Positions 25,521-36,654 of a stretch of 64,000 bases of DNA are shown here, piece by piece. The position numbers were made by a program, and so were the translations under genes. How positions within the stretch are numbered: position 1 is the stretch's first letter; every line of letters starts with the position of its first letter. Under the pieces are notes generated by a model. That model worked only from the letters and a program-made list of their open reading frames with translations, was not told the DNA's origin and ran no database searches. Source of the stretch: Marinomonas lutimaris (lineage in GTDB: Bacteria > Pseudomonadota > Gammaproteobacteria > Pseudomonadales > Marinomonadaceae). Location: positions 124,001-188,000 of the forward strand of contig NZ_JAHLLW010000006.1 in assembly GCF_019426345.1 (NCBI RefSeq), in the 5' to 3' direction.

Positions 25521-26706
25521 GTTTCCTCTCAGCCCTGATCATCCAGTTCCTTGGGGTTAGGCTTTTGTCGCAGAATTTGCCTATCTCGACTTGGTAGCCG
25601 TTTTCTTCTAGGTACATGGCGCGGTCGAGGATGAGCCAGTATTCCAGTGCGGGCCTAAAGAGTTGGCTGATGGCTTCGAGTTTTAGTATTTGTTGGTAGC
25701 GTTGTTGGCCTTGTGATTCGAAGGCGTCAAAGGGCAATTTGGCTTGTAAATGTAAAAGACTTTTTTGCTCGGCTGCCCAGTGACAAAAAGCATCGAAGCC
25801 TTGGCTGAGTAAGGCTTTTTGAATAGAAGGAACGGGAAGGTATTCATCTTGCTGACGAGCAGTTCTTTGCCATGCATCAAAGCCAAGTCGATAAGTCAGT
25901 TCAAGTTGTTTAAGACGTTGTTCACGGGCACCTGCGGTGGCGACTTCTTTGACGGCAAGTTTAAGGTCGGCTTGGCGTAAATTAAGTTGGGATTGCTGCG
26001 CCAACTGAGATAGCGGGCGATAGAACTCATCTTTCGTCAAATGATAGCAGCATGGAGAAATGCAAAGTTTGCCTGTGTTTGCCACAATCGCTTGTTGGAT
26101 GAGTTCACGATGCAAGTCTCCACAGGCATGGAGTGCAACGGCACAGTGAGCGTTTGCTAACGCGGGTCGCCCCTCTCCTTTAAGCACATCGGCGTGGGTA
26201 AAAGTCTGTGGTAGGTTTAGTCGCTTAGCTTCTTGTTCGCCCGCTTCGCACAGCGTCTTTTGCCATTCTAGGCTGTGAACTGGCTTGCTGTCTTGAAAGG
26301 CTAATAATTTGCCCAAATGACCTTTTCCTGCGCACCATTCTACATAGCTATTGGCTTTTGGCGTATATGCAACAAAGGCTTGAATTTGCGACCACTTTCG
26401 GCCTTTTATTCCGGCTGAAACATAACTTGGCACATCATGAGTAAGTGTTCGCTGCGGTGATTCCTCAAGTAAATCAAGGTCTAATAAGTTAAGTGCTTCT
26501 TTTAAATCTGGGCAGACCCGAAACACTTCTACATAAAAAGCCTCACTGTCTATTTCTAGGTTTTCTCGCTCTAAGAGCGCTGCCAGCTCAGGATAGGTAT
26601 GTTTCCAAGGGTTATCAAGTCGAGCAAAGGTGTCAAACTGCCAGAGTTGAGTATGCGTTTTTAGCCAAGTATCAAGTGATTGAAAACGCTGTTGGAAAGA
26701 GGTCAT
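25507..26706 (-). CDS. SAM-dependent methyltransferase (Methyltransf_32-like)
   Basis: A 399-residue protein whose central region looks like a class I methyltransferase: YVEWCAGKGHLGKLLAF is the SAM-binding loop, VALHACGDLH follows, and LCISPCCYHL resembles the SPCCY motif seen in the family that includes the GSTCD methyltransferase domain (PF13679). Flanking N- and C-terminal regions are unfamiliar. The start at 26706 (MTSFQQRF) is preferred; a longer frame to 26784 adds a basic segment with no support. Target unknown. It is divergent from the aminotransferase gene. Confidence 0.7.
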   Translation of the reverse strand: MTSFQQRFQSLDTWLKTHTQLWQFDTFARLDNPWKHTYPELAALLERENLEIDSEAFYVEVFRVCPDLKEALNLLDLDLLEESPQRTLTHDVPSYVSAGIKGRKWSQIQAFVAYTPKANSYVEWCAGKGHLGKLLAFQDSKPVHSLEWQKTLCEAGEQEAKRLNLPQTFTHADVLKGEGRPALANAHCAVALHACGDLHRELIQQAIVANTGKLCISPCCYHLTKDEFYRPLSQLAQQSQLNLRQADLKLAVKEVATAGAREQRLKQLELTYRLGFDAWQRTARQQDEYLPVPSIQKALLSQGFDAFCHWAAEQKSLLHLQAKLPFDAFESQGQQRYQQILKLEAISQLFRPALEYWLILDRAMYLEENGYQVEIGKFCDKSLTPRNWMIRAERKQKEQ

Positions 26707-26885
26707 AAACTGGCTCGTCAGGAAGGAAAAACTAGGTGTCTTTTTTTCTTTACAGTATTGAGGAAATTTCCCTCTCACTTGCATTGTATTTTGTCATAAA
26801 AACGGCAAAATGAAGAGGCTATTCAAGCAACGATCATATTCACAGCGATTTTCCTGTGACATAAAACAAGGACCCCGTAACTATC

Positions 26886-28082
26886 ATGTTCAAGCATCTT
26901 AAAGCCGTTTCAGGCGACCCTCTTTTAGCTCTTATTATTGCCCATAAAAATGACACAAACCCAAAGAAAATTGATTTGGGTGTGGGTGTTTATAAAGACG
27001 ACAATGGCCATACGCCGATTTTAAATACGGTAAAGAAAGCCGAATCCATTTTGCTTGAACAAGAAGACTCTAAAAGTTATCTAGGTATTTACGGTGCCAC
27101 TGAGTTTGAAGCCATTATCAAAGATTTGATTTTAGGCGAAGGCAATGAATTGATCACTTCTGGTCGTATTCGTTCTACGCAAACACCTGGCGGTACAGGC
27201 GCATTAAAAGTGGCGGCGGATTTTATTAGCGCCAACTTGAAAGACGCTCGCCTTTGGGTAAGTGATCCGACTTGGGGTAACCACAAGTCTATTTTCGACT
27301 CTGCAGGCGTGGAGGTAAAATCTTACCCTTACTACGATCCAGCAACAAACGGCCTACGTTTTGACGACATGATGGCGAAGCTAGAAGCCGAAGTAAAAGA
27401 AGGCGATGTGTTGTTGCTTCATGCTTGCTGCCACAACCCAACAGGTATCGACTTACAATTCGATCACTGGAAAATCCTAACCGATTTCGTTAACAAGCGT
27501 GGTTTGTTGCCATTAGTTGATGCGGCATACCAAGGTTTTGGCGACGGTTTAGATGAAGATTTGGCTGGCTTGCGTTATATGGCTGCCAATGTTCAAGATA
27601 TGTTGATCGCGAACTCTTTCTCGAAAAACTTCGGCATTTACCGTGAACGCTGTGGTGGTTTGAGTGTTATTGCTGCGTCTGCTGATGAAGCAAATGCCGC
27701 GTTTTCAATTATCGGCCAAGCCATTCGTGCGAACTACTCTATGCCACCTGCTCACGGTGCCGCTGTAGTTTATACCATCATGAGCAACCCAGAACTAAAA
27801 GCCGAGTGGATTTTAGAAGTTGCGGCTATGCGTGATCGTATTAATGGTTTACGTGAAAAGCTCGTTGCTAAATTGGCAGCGTCTGGCGTGAGCAAAGACT
27901 TTAGCTTCATCAAAGATCAGCGCGGCATGTTCTCTTACTCAGGTTTAACACTAGAGCAAGTTCGTACATTGCGCAGCGAATACGCGATTTACATTGCTGA
28001 CACAGGCCGCATGAGCATTGCTGGTGTGAGTGATAACAACATCGATTATTTGTGCGAAAGCATTGCGAAAGTTGTAGGTTAA
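26886..28082 (+). CDS. Aromatic/aspartate aminotransferase (PLP class I)
   Basis: A 398-residue class I aminotransferase. SDPTWGNHKSIF, HACCHNPTGIDL and NSFSKNFGIYRERCG (with the PLP-binding lysine) match the TyrB/AspC subfamily, and the length is typical. It interconverts aspartate or aromatic amino acids with their 2-oxo acids using glutamate/2-oxoglutarate. Sequence alone does not decide between AspC and TyrB. It is monocistronic and followed by a strong terminator. Confidence 0.9.
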   Translation: MFKHLKAVSGDPLLALIIAHKNDTNPKKIDLGVGVYKDDNGHTPILNTVKKAESILLEQEDSKSYLGIYGATEFEAIIKDLILGEGNELITSGRIRSTQTPGGTGALKVAADFISANLKDARLWVSDPTWGNHKSIFDSAGVEVKSYPYYDPATNGLRFDDMMAKLEAEVKEGDVLLLHACCHNPTGIDLQFDHWKILTDFVNKRGLLPLVDAAYQGFGDGLDEDLAGLRYMAANVQDMLIANSFSKNFGIYRERCGGLSVIAASADEANAAFSIIGQAIRANYSMPPAHGAAVVYTIMSNPELKAEWILEVAAMRDRINGLREKLVAKLAASGVSKDFSFIKDQRGMFSYSGLTLEQVRTLRSEYAIYIADTGRMSIAGVSDNNIDYLCESIAKVVG

Positions 28083-28122
28083 TATAAAAAAACGTTACTT
28101 GTAAAAGCAACGTTCTAAAACG

Positions 28123-28158
28123 AAAAAACCGTGATCTGATTAGATCACGGTTTTTTTT
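28123..28158. terminator. Strong bidirectional terminator
   Basis: The perfect stem ccgtgatc / gatcacgg (28129-28136 and 28143-28150) with a 6-nt loop is extended by A-run/T-run pairing and followed by eight T residues. It closes the aminotransferase gene on the plus strand and the UPF0149 gene on the minus strand. Confidence 0.93.
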
Positions 28159-28212
28159 CTTGCTGTTATAAGCAACGTACCTATAAAGCAGTTTTTAATA
28201 AATAATTAAAAC

Positions 28213-28827
28213 CTAATGCAATACGCGAGTTTCTTTGTTTTTTGTGCCAGTTTGCATTTCAGGATGATAATGCTGCACTAAGCGTAATATCGATGGCTCT
28301 AAGGTTTCTCGCCAGAAAGTCACTTCTGCTGCAACCATAGTTTCAAGCTTTTCCCAACCAGCTTCAGTACCAAATAAACGCACTGGCGCTAGAACCTCAT
28401 CGAAAAACTCTCGATCACCACCAATTCCTAAACCGATCAGTTTAGCACCACGAATAAAGCCAACACACCATTCTTCAACTAATAAAGTATATTCACCATC
28501 AACTTCTTGCTCTAAATACACTGGATAAAAATCCCCAAACAACAAGCTGTTCATGGTTTCCATATACATGATAAGTACAAGGCTCAAGAACTCGTCTTCT
28601 TGTTCGGTTGACTCCCAAACAGGTTGATCTTCGTCCGCGCCCCAAATAGCATTCAACCAAACATCAGGCTCTAACTCTTGCACAGAGCAACCCAGTGCCG
28701 TTAAAAAGCCATCTAACTCCGATACACACATCAGTGAGCGATCTGTCCCAAAGGTCAATAAATAGTGGTCTATTTTTTCGTACAGGACTTCTTCGCTGAT
28801 GACATCATCGTCTTTTTCTTCAGACAT
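28213..28827 (-). CDS. UPF0149/YecA-family protein
   Basis: A 204-residue acidic protein of the UPF0149 family (PF03695). The typical N-terminal part is SELDGFLTALGC, with EWCVGFIRG further on. It lacks the C-terminal Cys-rich SEC-C metal motif found in YecA itself. No biochemical role is established for this short form. It lies 74 bp downstream of parE on the same strand. Confidence 0.75.
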   Translation of the reverse strand: MSEEKDDDVISEEVLYEKIDHYLLTFGTDRSLMCVSELDGFLTALGCSVQELEPDVWLNAIWGADEDQPVWESTEQEDEFLSLVLIMYMETMNSLLFGDFYPVYLEQEVDGEYTLLVEEWCVGFIRGAKLIGLGIGGDREFFDEVLAPVRLFGTEAGWEKLETMVAAEVTFWRETLEPSILRLVQHYHPEMQTGTKNKETRVLH

Positions 28828-28901
28828 TCATTCGTTTCCATTTAGTTGAGCTATACATATATTTTAGCTTGCTTGGGCAAAAGCGATAAATTATTGATTC
28901 A

Positions 28902-30800
28902 TTAATCAATAATCGCCAAGTTACCGTAGGTTTCTAGCCAGCTTTTACGATCACCTGCGCGTTTTTTCGACAGCAGTTTGTCTAGAAGCTCATTAGTATC
29001 CGGCTTGTCTTCCATGGTGAGCTGGATTAAGCGGCGCGTATCTGGCGCCATGGTAGTTTCACGAAGCTGTGATGGGTTCATCTCACCCAAACCTTTAAAT
29101 CGCTGTACGTTTGGCGTACCACGTTTATTTTCTGCTGCGATTTTATGTAGGGTAATGTCTTTTTCTTCGTCATCTAGGGCGTAGTAAACTTCTTTGCCAA
29201 TATCGATTCGGTACAAAGGCGGCATGGCAACAAAGACATGTCCGCTGTTTACCAAGGCTGGAAAATGGCGAACAAACAAGGCGCAAATTAGCGTTGCGAT
29301 GTGTAAACCATCCGAGTCGGCATCGGCCAAGATACAAACTTTGCCATAACGCAAGCCACTCAAGTCCTCATCACCTGGATCGACACCAAGTGCTACGGAA
29401 ATATCATGAATTTCCTGAGAGCCAAGCACTTGGTTAGAATCTACTTCCCAAGTGTTTAATATTTTTCCTCGTAGCGGCAAAATAGCCTGGAAGTCTTTCT
29501 CACGAGCTTGTTTGGCAGAACCGCCTGCAGAGTCCCCTTCCACAAGGAAAAGCTCGCTTCGAGACGAGTCTTGCCCAGAACAGTCCGCCAATTTACCTGG
29601 TAATGCAGGACCTTGAGTTACTCGTTTACGAACGACTTTTTTACTGTCTTTTAGGCGTTTTTGTGCGCTGTTAATCACGATGTCGGCAATTTTTTTACCG
29701 TCTTCAACATGTGTATTCAACCAAAGACTAAAGGAATCTTTTACTGTCGCGGAAATAAAGGCCACGATTTGACGAGACGATAATCGTTCTTTGGTTTGAC
29801 CAGAAAATTGTGGCTCTTGAATTTTCGCTGATAACACATAGCTACAACGATCCCATACATCTTCTGCGGTTAGCTTAACGCCACGAGGTAAGAGGTTGTG
29901 GAAATCACAGAATTCACGAATTGCTTCTAGCAAGCCTGTTCGTAAACCATTGACGTGAGTACCGCCCTGCGCCGTTGGAATCAAGTTGACATAACTTTCT
30001 GTTACCAACTCGCCGCCTTCAGGCAACCACTGTACCGCCCAATCGACCCCTTGCGTTTTTTCTGTCAAGCCGCCAATAAAAGGCTCGTCTGGTAACAACA
30101 CAAAACCCGCATTGGCCTGCGCTAGATAATCTTTTAGACCATCTTGATAAAACCATTCTTCACGAGCTTCTTCGCTGCCGCTTTGATCAATAAAAACAAC
30201 ATGAAGACCAGAGCAAAGAACCGCTTTGGCTTTCAGCAAATGTTTTAAACGAGACAAAGAGAACTTAGGGCTATCGAAATATTTGGTGTCGGCAGTGAAT
30301 TTTACTTTCGTACCGGTGTTTTTCTTACCAACAGTGCCGACTTCTTTTAATTCTGAGGTTTTAAAACCATTTTCAAAGCCAATGTGATATTGAATGCCGT
30401 TACGTCTTACCCAAACTTCCAACGAAGTAGACAAGGCGTTAACAACCGATACACCGACACCGTGCAAACCACCTGAAAACTGGTAATTATCGCCAGAAAA
30501 CTTACCACCAGCGTGAAGCTTTGTCAGGATCAACTCAACACCCGATATCCCCTCTTCTGGGTGAATATCGACTGGCATGCCTCGACCGTTGTCTTCGACG
30601 CTCAAAGAACCGTCTTTGTACAAGATAACTTCGATACGATCCGCATGGTTAGCCAAGGCCTCATCGACGGAGTTGTCGATAACTTCTTGTGCTAGATGGT
30701 TTGGCCGTGAGGTGTCCGTATACATTCCTGGGCGTTTTTGTACAGGTTCTAAGCCACTAAGAACTTCTATCGATCCGGCGTTATATTCTTTTGCAGACAT
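28902..30800 (-). CDS. parE: DNA topoisomerase IV subunit B
   Basis: A 632-residue type IIA topoisomerase ATPase subunit. The GHKL ATPase domain shows EVIDNSVDEAL, DNGRGMPVDIH and GGLHGVGVSVVNALS; the TOPRIM domain has LVEGDSAGGSAKQAR and ILADADSDGLHI. With ParC it decatenates daughter chromosomes. Close similarity to E. coli ParE, rather than GyrB, is seen throughout, and the length matches ParE. I chose the ATG at 30800 (MSAKEYNAG); the upstream TTG at 30818 is part of a GGAAG ribosome-binding region. It ends the nudF-yqiB-yqiA-parE series. Confidence 0.97.
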   Translation of the reverse strand: MSAKEYNAGSIEVLSGLEPVQKRPGMYTDTSRPNHLAQEVIDNSVDEALANHADRIEVILYKDGSLSVEDNGRGMPVDIHPEEGISGVELILTKLHAGGKFSGDNYQFSGGLHGVGVSVVNALSTSLEVWVRRNGIQYHIGFENGFKTSELKEVGTVGKKNTGTKVKFTADTKYFDSPKFSLSRLKHLLKAKAVLCSGLHVVFIDQSGSEEAREEWFYQDGLKDYLAQANAGFVLLPDEPFIGGLTEKTQGVDWAVQWLPEGGELVTESYVNLIPTAQGGTHVNGLRTGLLEAIREFCDFHNLLPRGVKLTAEDVWDRCSYVLSAKIQEPQFSGQTKERLSSRQIVAFISATVKDSFSLWLNTHVEDGKKIADIVINSAQKRLKDSKKVVRKRVTQGPALPGKLADCSGQDSSRSELFLVEGDSAGGSAKQAREKDFQAILPLRGKILNTWEVDSNQVLGSQEIHDISVALGVDPGDEDLSGLRYGKVCILADADSDGLHIATLICALFVRHFPALVNSGHVFVAMPPLYRIDIGKEVYYALDDEEKDITLHKIAAENKRGTPNVQRFKGLGEMNPSQLRETTMAPDTRRLIQLTMEDKPDTNELLDKLLSKKRAGDRKSWLETYGNLAIID

Positions 30801-30932
30801 GCGTGTTTTTACTTCCAAGTTGATCGTGAAATACAGGTTTCAGTCGCTGTATTACGTGCGAGTGTAAATTAGATTGGCTAGAGTCTATCACTGGTTTTAC
30901 GCAGTGTGAAATAGTCCAACAAAAGCAGTAGC

Positions 30933-31514
30933 TTACTCGGTTAATATTTCAGCAAAACGAAGAATCTCAGCGGAAAATCGTTCAAATTCAGTAAAACTGT
31001 GATCGCCTTTTTCTTCGTGAGTAAGTCGTGCTGTTTTAGGAAAAGCCTTAAGTGCTTCTTTATAATCCAACACTTCATCACCTTCTTGAACCATAAGCCA
31101 ATAAAAATCAGCAGTTGGTTCTGTAACAACCAATTGCTCAAGCTCTATCATGTGCGCTTGAGTTAATTCGTATTCTTCATTGGTATAAGGGTTGAGTTGC
31201 GGACCAAGAAAGTCTTGTAACAATACGGGAGCTTGTACCGCAGGATTCACCAAAATGGCTTTCACACGATACTTTTCGGCAAGATATGCCGCATAAAATC
31301 CACCAAGAGAACTACCAATTAACGTGATGCCTTGTTGTTGATTGGCTTCAATAATGCTTTCTAGCTGCTTAATGGCTTGCGCTGGCTGCCAAGACAAACG
31401 TGGCGAAATAACCGCATCAGGCAAGCCCATTTTTTTCGCAGCCTCACCTAGCACAGTCGCCTTATGGGAACGTTCAGAGCTATTAAAACCATGGATATAC
31501 AATAAAGCAGTCAA
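30933..31514 (-). CDS. yqiA: YqiA-like alpha/beta-hydrolase (esterase)
   Basis: A 193-residue small alpha/beta-hydrolase of the UPF0227 family. LLYIHGFNSSERSHKA at the N-terminus and the nucleophile elbow IGSSLGGFYA match YqiA, and NPYTNEEYEL and GDEVLDYKEAL also align. It hydrolyses short acyl esters in E. coli; the natural substrate is unknown. The start is a TTG at 31514: no ATG or GTG occurs in frame before the conserved LLYIHGF, so a rare TTG start is likely. It lies between yqiB and parE, as in enteric bacteria but without cpdA. Confidence 0.85.
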   Translation of the reverse strand: MTALLYIHGFNSSERSHKATVLGEAAKKMGLPDAVISPRLSWQPAQAIKQLESIIEANQQQGITLIGSSLGGFYAAYLAEKYRVKAILVNPAVQAPVLLQDFLGPQLNPYTNEEYELTQAHMIELEQLVVTEPTADFYWLMVQEGDEVLDYKEALKAFPKTARLTHEEKGDHSFTEFERFSAEILRFAEILTE

Positions 31515-31563
31515 AGGATCTCGTCTCTTTACTTAGGTTAAGTTATCAGGGTAAAAGCTAAGA

Positions 31564-32046
31564 TCAGGCAAACTGAAAAGACAAGGTGTTATTCAGCCTA
31601 TGACCATGCTTCAAACACAGCTCCAACAAATCTGCCAGTTGCTGATTTAAACGAAATTTCTCGTCTCGATGCAGCATGGCATCATTTGGATAAGGGTATG
31701 TGCCACTGTATTGTCGGTGACCATCAGTAATTTCAGCAATGCCTACATCATGATACAAGCGCACCGTCATGGATAGTGTCGTCTTGAACAGAAGTTTTTT
31801 AGGTATTTCAGGGCCAAACTCTAATGCAATTTCAGAGGTGAAACGGCTTTCTTTGCCAAGCGTTAAGCATAATCGACTCTCTTGATCACCTGCACTATGA
31901 ACGGAAAAATTCCAAGAATCCATCTCTTCTTGACCGCGCATGAGTTTACCTAAACGACGATAATTCAACTCGCCGAGCAGCTGTAAACTCACCAAATCTG
32001 GCACATAGTGTTTCGATGTTTTCTGTGTCTTCATAGTATCTGTCAT
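31564..32046 (-). CDS. yqiB: DUF1249 protein YqiB
   Basis: A 160-residue cytoplasmic protein of the DUF1249 family. YVPDLVSLQLLGELNYRRLGKL near the N-terminus and the HRQYSGTYPYPND segment are typical. The biochemical role is not established. Its start overlaps the acyltransferase stop by 4 bp, so it is translated in series with that gene, and its place before yqiA-parE matches other gammaproteobacteria. Confidence 0.85.
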   Translation of the reverse strand: MTDTMKTQKTSKHYVPDLVSLQLLGELNYRRLGKLMRGQEEMDSWNFSVHSAGDQESRLCLTLGKESRFTSEIALEFGPEIPKKLLFKTTLSMTVRLYHDVGIAEITDGHRQYSGTYPYPNDAMLHRDEKFRLNQQLADLLELCLKHGHRLNNTLSFQFA

Positions 32047-33023
32047 TCTTGTGGCGTGTTTCCTTTTGAAAAATCTTGTTCTGAACCATCAACAGAAGCC
32101 TGTCTTAAGGCGACAAGTTGGTGGTTCATACGAGTGTCTTTATCGTGCCAGTATAGATTAAACCAAGTAAAAAAGTGTTCTCTGTCCTTTCCAGACGCTT
32201 GGTATTCAGGCATTAACATGGTGTCAGGAATGGCAACGTCTCTCACCATGACCTTAACTTTTCCAATGCGCCCACACAGTAAATCCCAGCCTGTTACTGT
32301 CTTTTGTTCATATAAAACATTGATATCAGTAATGCTTTTTATGGCCTCAGGCATAGTTTGCAATATAAAACCGACGCCACCTGCTTTTGGTTTAAGCAAA
32401 CAACGATAAGGCGATGCTTGCTGTCTATGTTTAGCCTCGGTAAAACGCGTACCTTCAACAAAGCTCATGATTGAGTTTGGACGCTTAAGCAGGCGCTTAC
32501 AAGAGCGTTTTGTGGTGGCTAAATCTTTTCCCGCTAATTTTGGATGCTGTTGAATTTGTCCTTTAGTATAGCGTTTCATAAAAGGAAACCCCATTATGTA
32601 AGCAGCAGATCCGACAAACGGCAACCAAATGAGGGCTTGTTTCATAAATACTCTTGGTAAAGGACGACGGCCTTTGAGCTGGGCAAAAATCACAAACACA
32701 TCAACCCAAGATCTATGATTCGCAATAATCAAATTCCAATGATCAAAATCTGCTTTCATGGTGTCATCAAGTTCCCATCTTACACCTAAGATGTTTTGAA
32801 ACCACCACTCACAAGAAGCCACCCATCCATCATACAAGCGATTGAAACAACGCTCTGCAAAATTCTCATAGCGGGTATTTTTTAACACTAATAAAGGCGC
32901 AACAAGATGAACCAATAAGGTCCAGAAAAGTACGTTGCCACACATAAAAACAAAAGAAACGAGACCTACAACTGGCTGCAACAAAGTTTTCTTATTTGTA
33001 AAAATGGCTGTGTCTGACTTCAT
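32043..33023 (-). CDS. Lysophospholipid-type acyltransferase (PlsC domain, YihG-like)
   Basis: A 326-residue membrane-anchored acyltransferase. A hydrophobic segment spans about residues 15-45; the catalytic motif NHRSWVDVFVI (NHxxxxD) is near residue 100, and FVEGTRFTEAKHRQ is the substrate motif. This is the arrangement of YihG/PlsC-like 1-acyl-glycerol-3-phosphate acyltransferases. It begins 4 bp after nudF and overlaps yqiB by 4 bp, so it is firmly embedded in this operon, a position where enteric genomes have no gene. Confidence 0.8.
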   Translation of the reverse strand: MKSDTAIFTNKKTLLQPVVGLVSFVFMCGNVLFWTLLVHLVAPLLVLKNTRYENFAERCFNRLYDGWVASCEWWFQNILGVRWELDDTMKADFDHWNLIIANHRSWVDVFVIFAQLKGRRPLPRVFMKQALIWLPFVGSAAYIMGFPFMKRYTKGQIQQHPKLAGKDLATTKRSCKRLLKRPNSIMSFVEGTRFTEAKHRQQASPYRCLLKPKAGGVGFILQTMPEAIKSITDINVLYEQKTVTGWDLLCGRIGKVKVMVRDVAIPDTMLMPEYQASGKDREHFFTWFNLYWHDKDTRMNHQLVALRQASVDGSEQDFSKGNTPQE

Positions 33024-33027
33024 TGAT

Positions 33028-33648
33028 TTAAGCGCTCCAACGTTTTACGAGATCGCTTTTGTTTAATGCAAACCACTGCAACCCCATGATAGTGCTGGCG
33101 TTTTCTACATCATTCTTAAGCAAAGCAATAGCATCGTCGGACGAAACAAGATGTAATTTGATGTCTTCATTTTCTTCATCTAAGCCATGAACTTTTGTGG
33201 TATCCACAAGGCTCGAATCAAACTCTCCCGCGTACATGCGTAAGTACTCAACCAATCCACCCGGTGACGGCACAAACTTAAACATGTATTCAAGGCGCTT
33301 TACCGTCACGCCGGCTTCTTCGAAAGACTCACGGCGCGCCACGTCTTCATCGCTTTCACCTTCTTCCACCATGCCCGCAACCAATTCCAGTAACCAAGGC
33401 GATTCGCTTCTCAACACAGTAGGACGAAACTGTTCTATTAATAAAATTTTGTCGGCTACTGGATCAAACAACAACACACATACAGCATCGTTTCGCACCA
33501 TCATTTCGCGGGTCATGGGTTGGCTCCATTCACCGTTAAACTTCTTATGCTTCAAAGTCAGTTTGTGCATTTCGAAAAAGCCCTTGTAAAGACATTCGTC
33601 GACTAACACCTCAACATCTTTTTTGCTGTACGTCGGTTTAAACTTCAT
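33028..33648 (-). CDS. nudF: ADP-ribose pyrophosphatase (Nudix)
   Basis: A 206-residue Nudix hydrolase. The Nudix box begins GMVEEGESDED and ends with RRESFEEAGV (G-x5-E-x7-REUxEExGU satisfied). LVAGMVEEGE, PSPGGLVEYL and the length match NudF, which cleaves ADP-ribose to AMP and ribose 5-phosphate. The ATG at 33648 has a TAGGACGAG Shine-Dalgarno; an in-frame extension to 33672 is not supported. It heads the nudF-acyltransferase-yqiB-yqiA-parE series and is divergent from tag. Confidence 0.88.
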   Translation of the reverse strand: MKFKPTYSKKDVEVLVDECLYKGFFEMHKLTLKHKKFNGEWSQPMTREMMVRNDAVCVLLFDPVADKILLIEQFRPTVLRSESPWLLELVAGMVEEGESDEDVARRESFEEAGVTVKRLEYMFKFVPSPGGLVEYLRMYAGEFDSSLVDTTKVHGLDEENEDIKLHLVSSDDAIALLKNDVENASTIMGLQWFALNKSDLVKRWSA

Positions 33649-33775
33649 ATTATCTCGTCCTAAGCAGACCACTACTTCAAATAAGGTCTGATATGATTAA
33701 TTAGCAACTCAGGCAATCACTTTTTACAAAAGCCATTATTACAAAAGTCGCAATGACAAATTTGGAGTGTCGTAA

Positions 33776-34357
33776 ATGGAAAATATACGTTGCGCTTGGT
33801 GTTTAGGATCTCCCGAATACATTCATTATCATGATACTGAATGGGGAATCCCTATTTATGATGACCAAGCGTTATTTGAATGTATTGTACTAGAAAGCGC
33901 TCAAGCAGGTCTAAGCTGGATTACTATTTTACGCAAACGAGAAGGTTATCGAGCGCTTTTTCATGGTTTTGACCCAGTTAAGGTCGCTAACATGACCGAA
34001 GCTGACGTAGAACGCTTATTACTGGATGAACGTATCGTTCGCCATCGGGCTAAAATTGAAGCCACCATTAACAATGCCAAAGCCTTTTTAAAAATTGCCG
34101 ACGAATTTGGCTCGTTTCGCCAATATTACTGGGCATTTAGCGACAACAAAATCATTGATAACCCAATCAATAATCATACTGATGCTCCCGCTGTCACCGA
34201 GTTATCGACTCGTTTCGCCAAAGACTTAAAGAAAAGAGGTTTTAAATTTCTTGGCGCCACGACTTGTTATGCTTTTATGCAGGCCACGGGCATGGTTAAT
34301 GATCATATTGCAGACTGTGTCTCGCGGAAGAAAAATAAATTGATTAAACAGTTATAA
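33776..34357 (+). CDS. tag: DNA-3-methyladenine glycosylase I
   Basis: A 193-residue base-excision glycosylase. Cys6, His19 (IHYHDTEWG) and the C-terminal NDHIADC supply the expected zinc-binding residues, and LESAQAGLSWITILRKRE carries the conserved active-site region with the base-contacting Glu40. KKRGFKFLGATTCYAFMQ also matches Tag. It excises 3-methyladenine from alkylated DNA. The start has a TTGGAG Shine-Dalgarno. Confidence 0.95.
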   Translation: MENIRCAWCLGSPEYIHYHDTEWGIPIYDDQALFECIVLESAQAGLSWITILRKREGYRALFHGFDPVKVANMTEADVERLLLDERIVRHRAKIEATINNAKAFLKIADEFGSFRQYYWAFSDNKIIDNPINNHTDAPAVTELSTRFAKDLKKRGFKFLGATTCYAFMQATGMVNDHIADCVSRKKNKLIKQL

Positions 34358-34381
34358 TCAATAGCAGTTCCTTGATTTCAT

Positions 34382-36651
<2,270 letters not shown>

Positions 36652-36654
36652 ACA

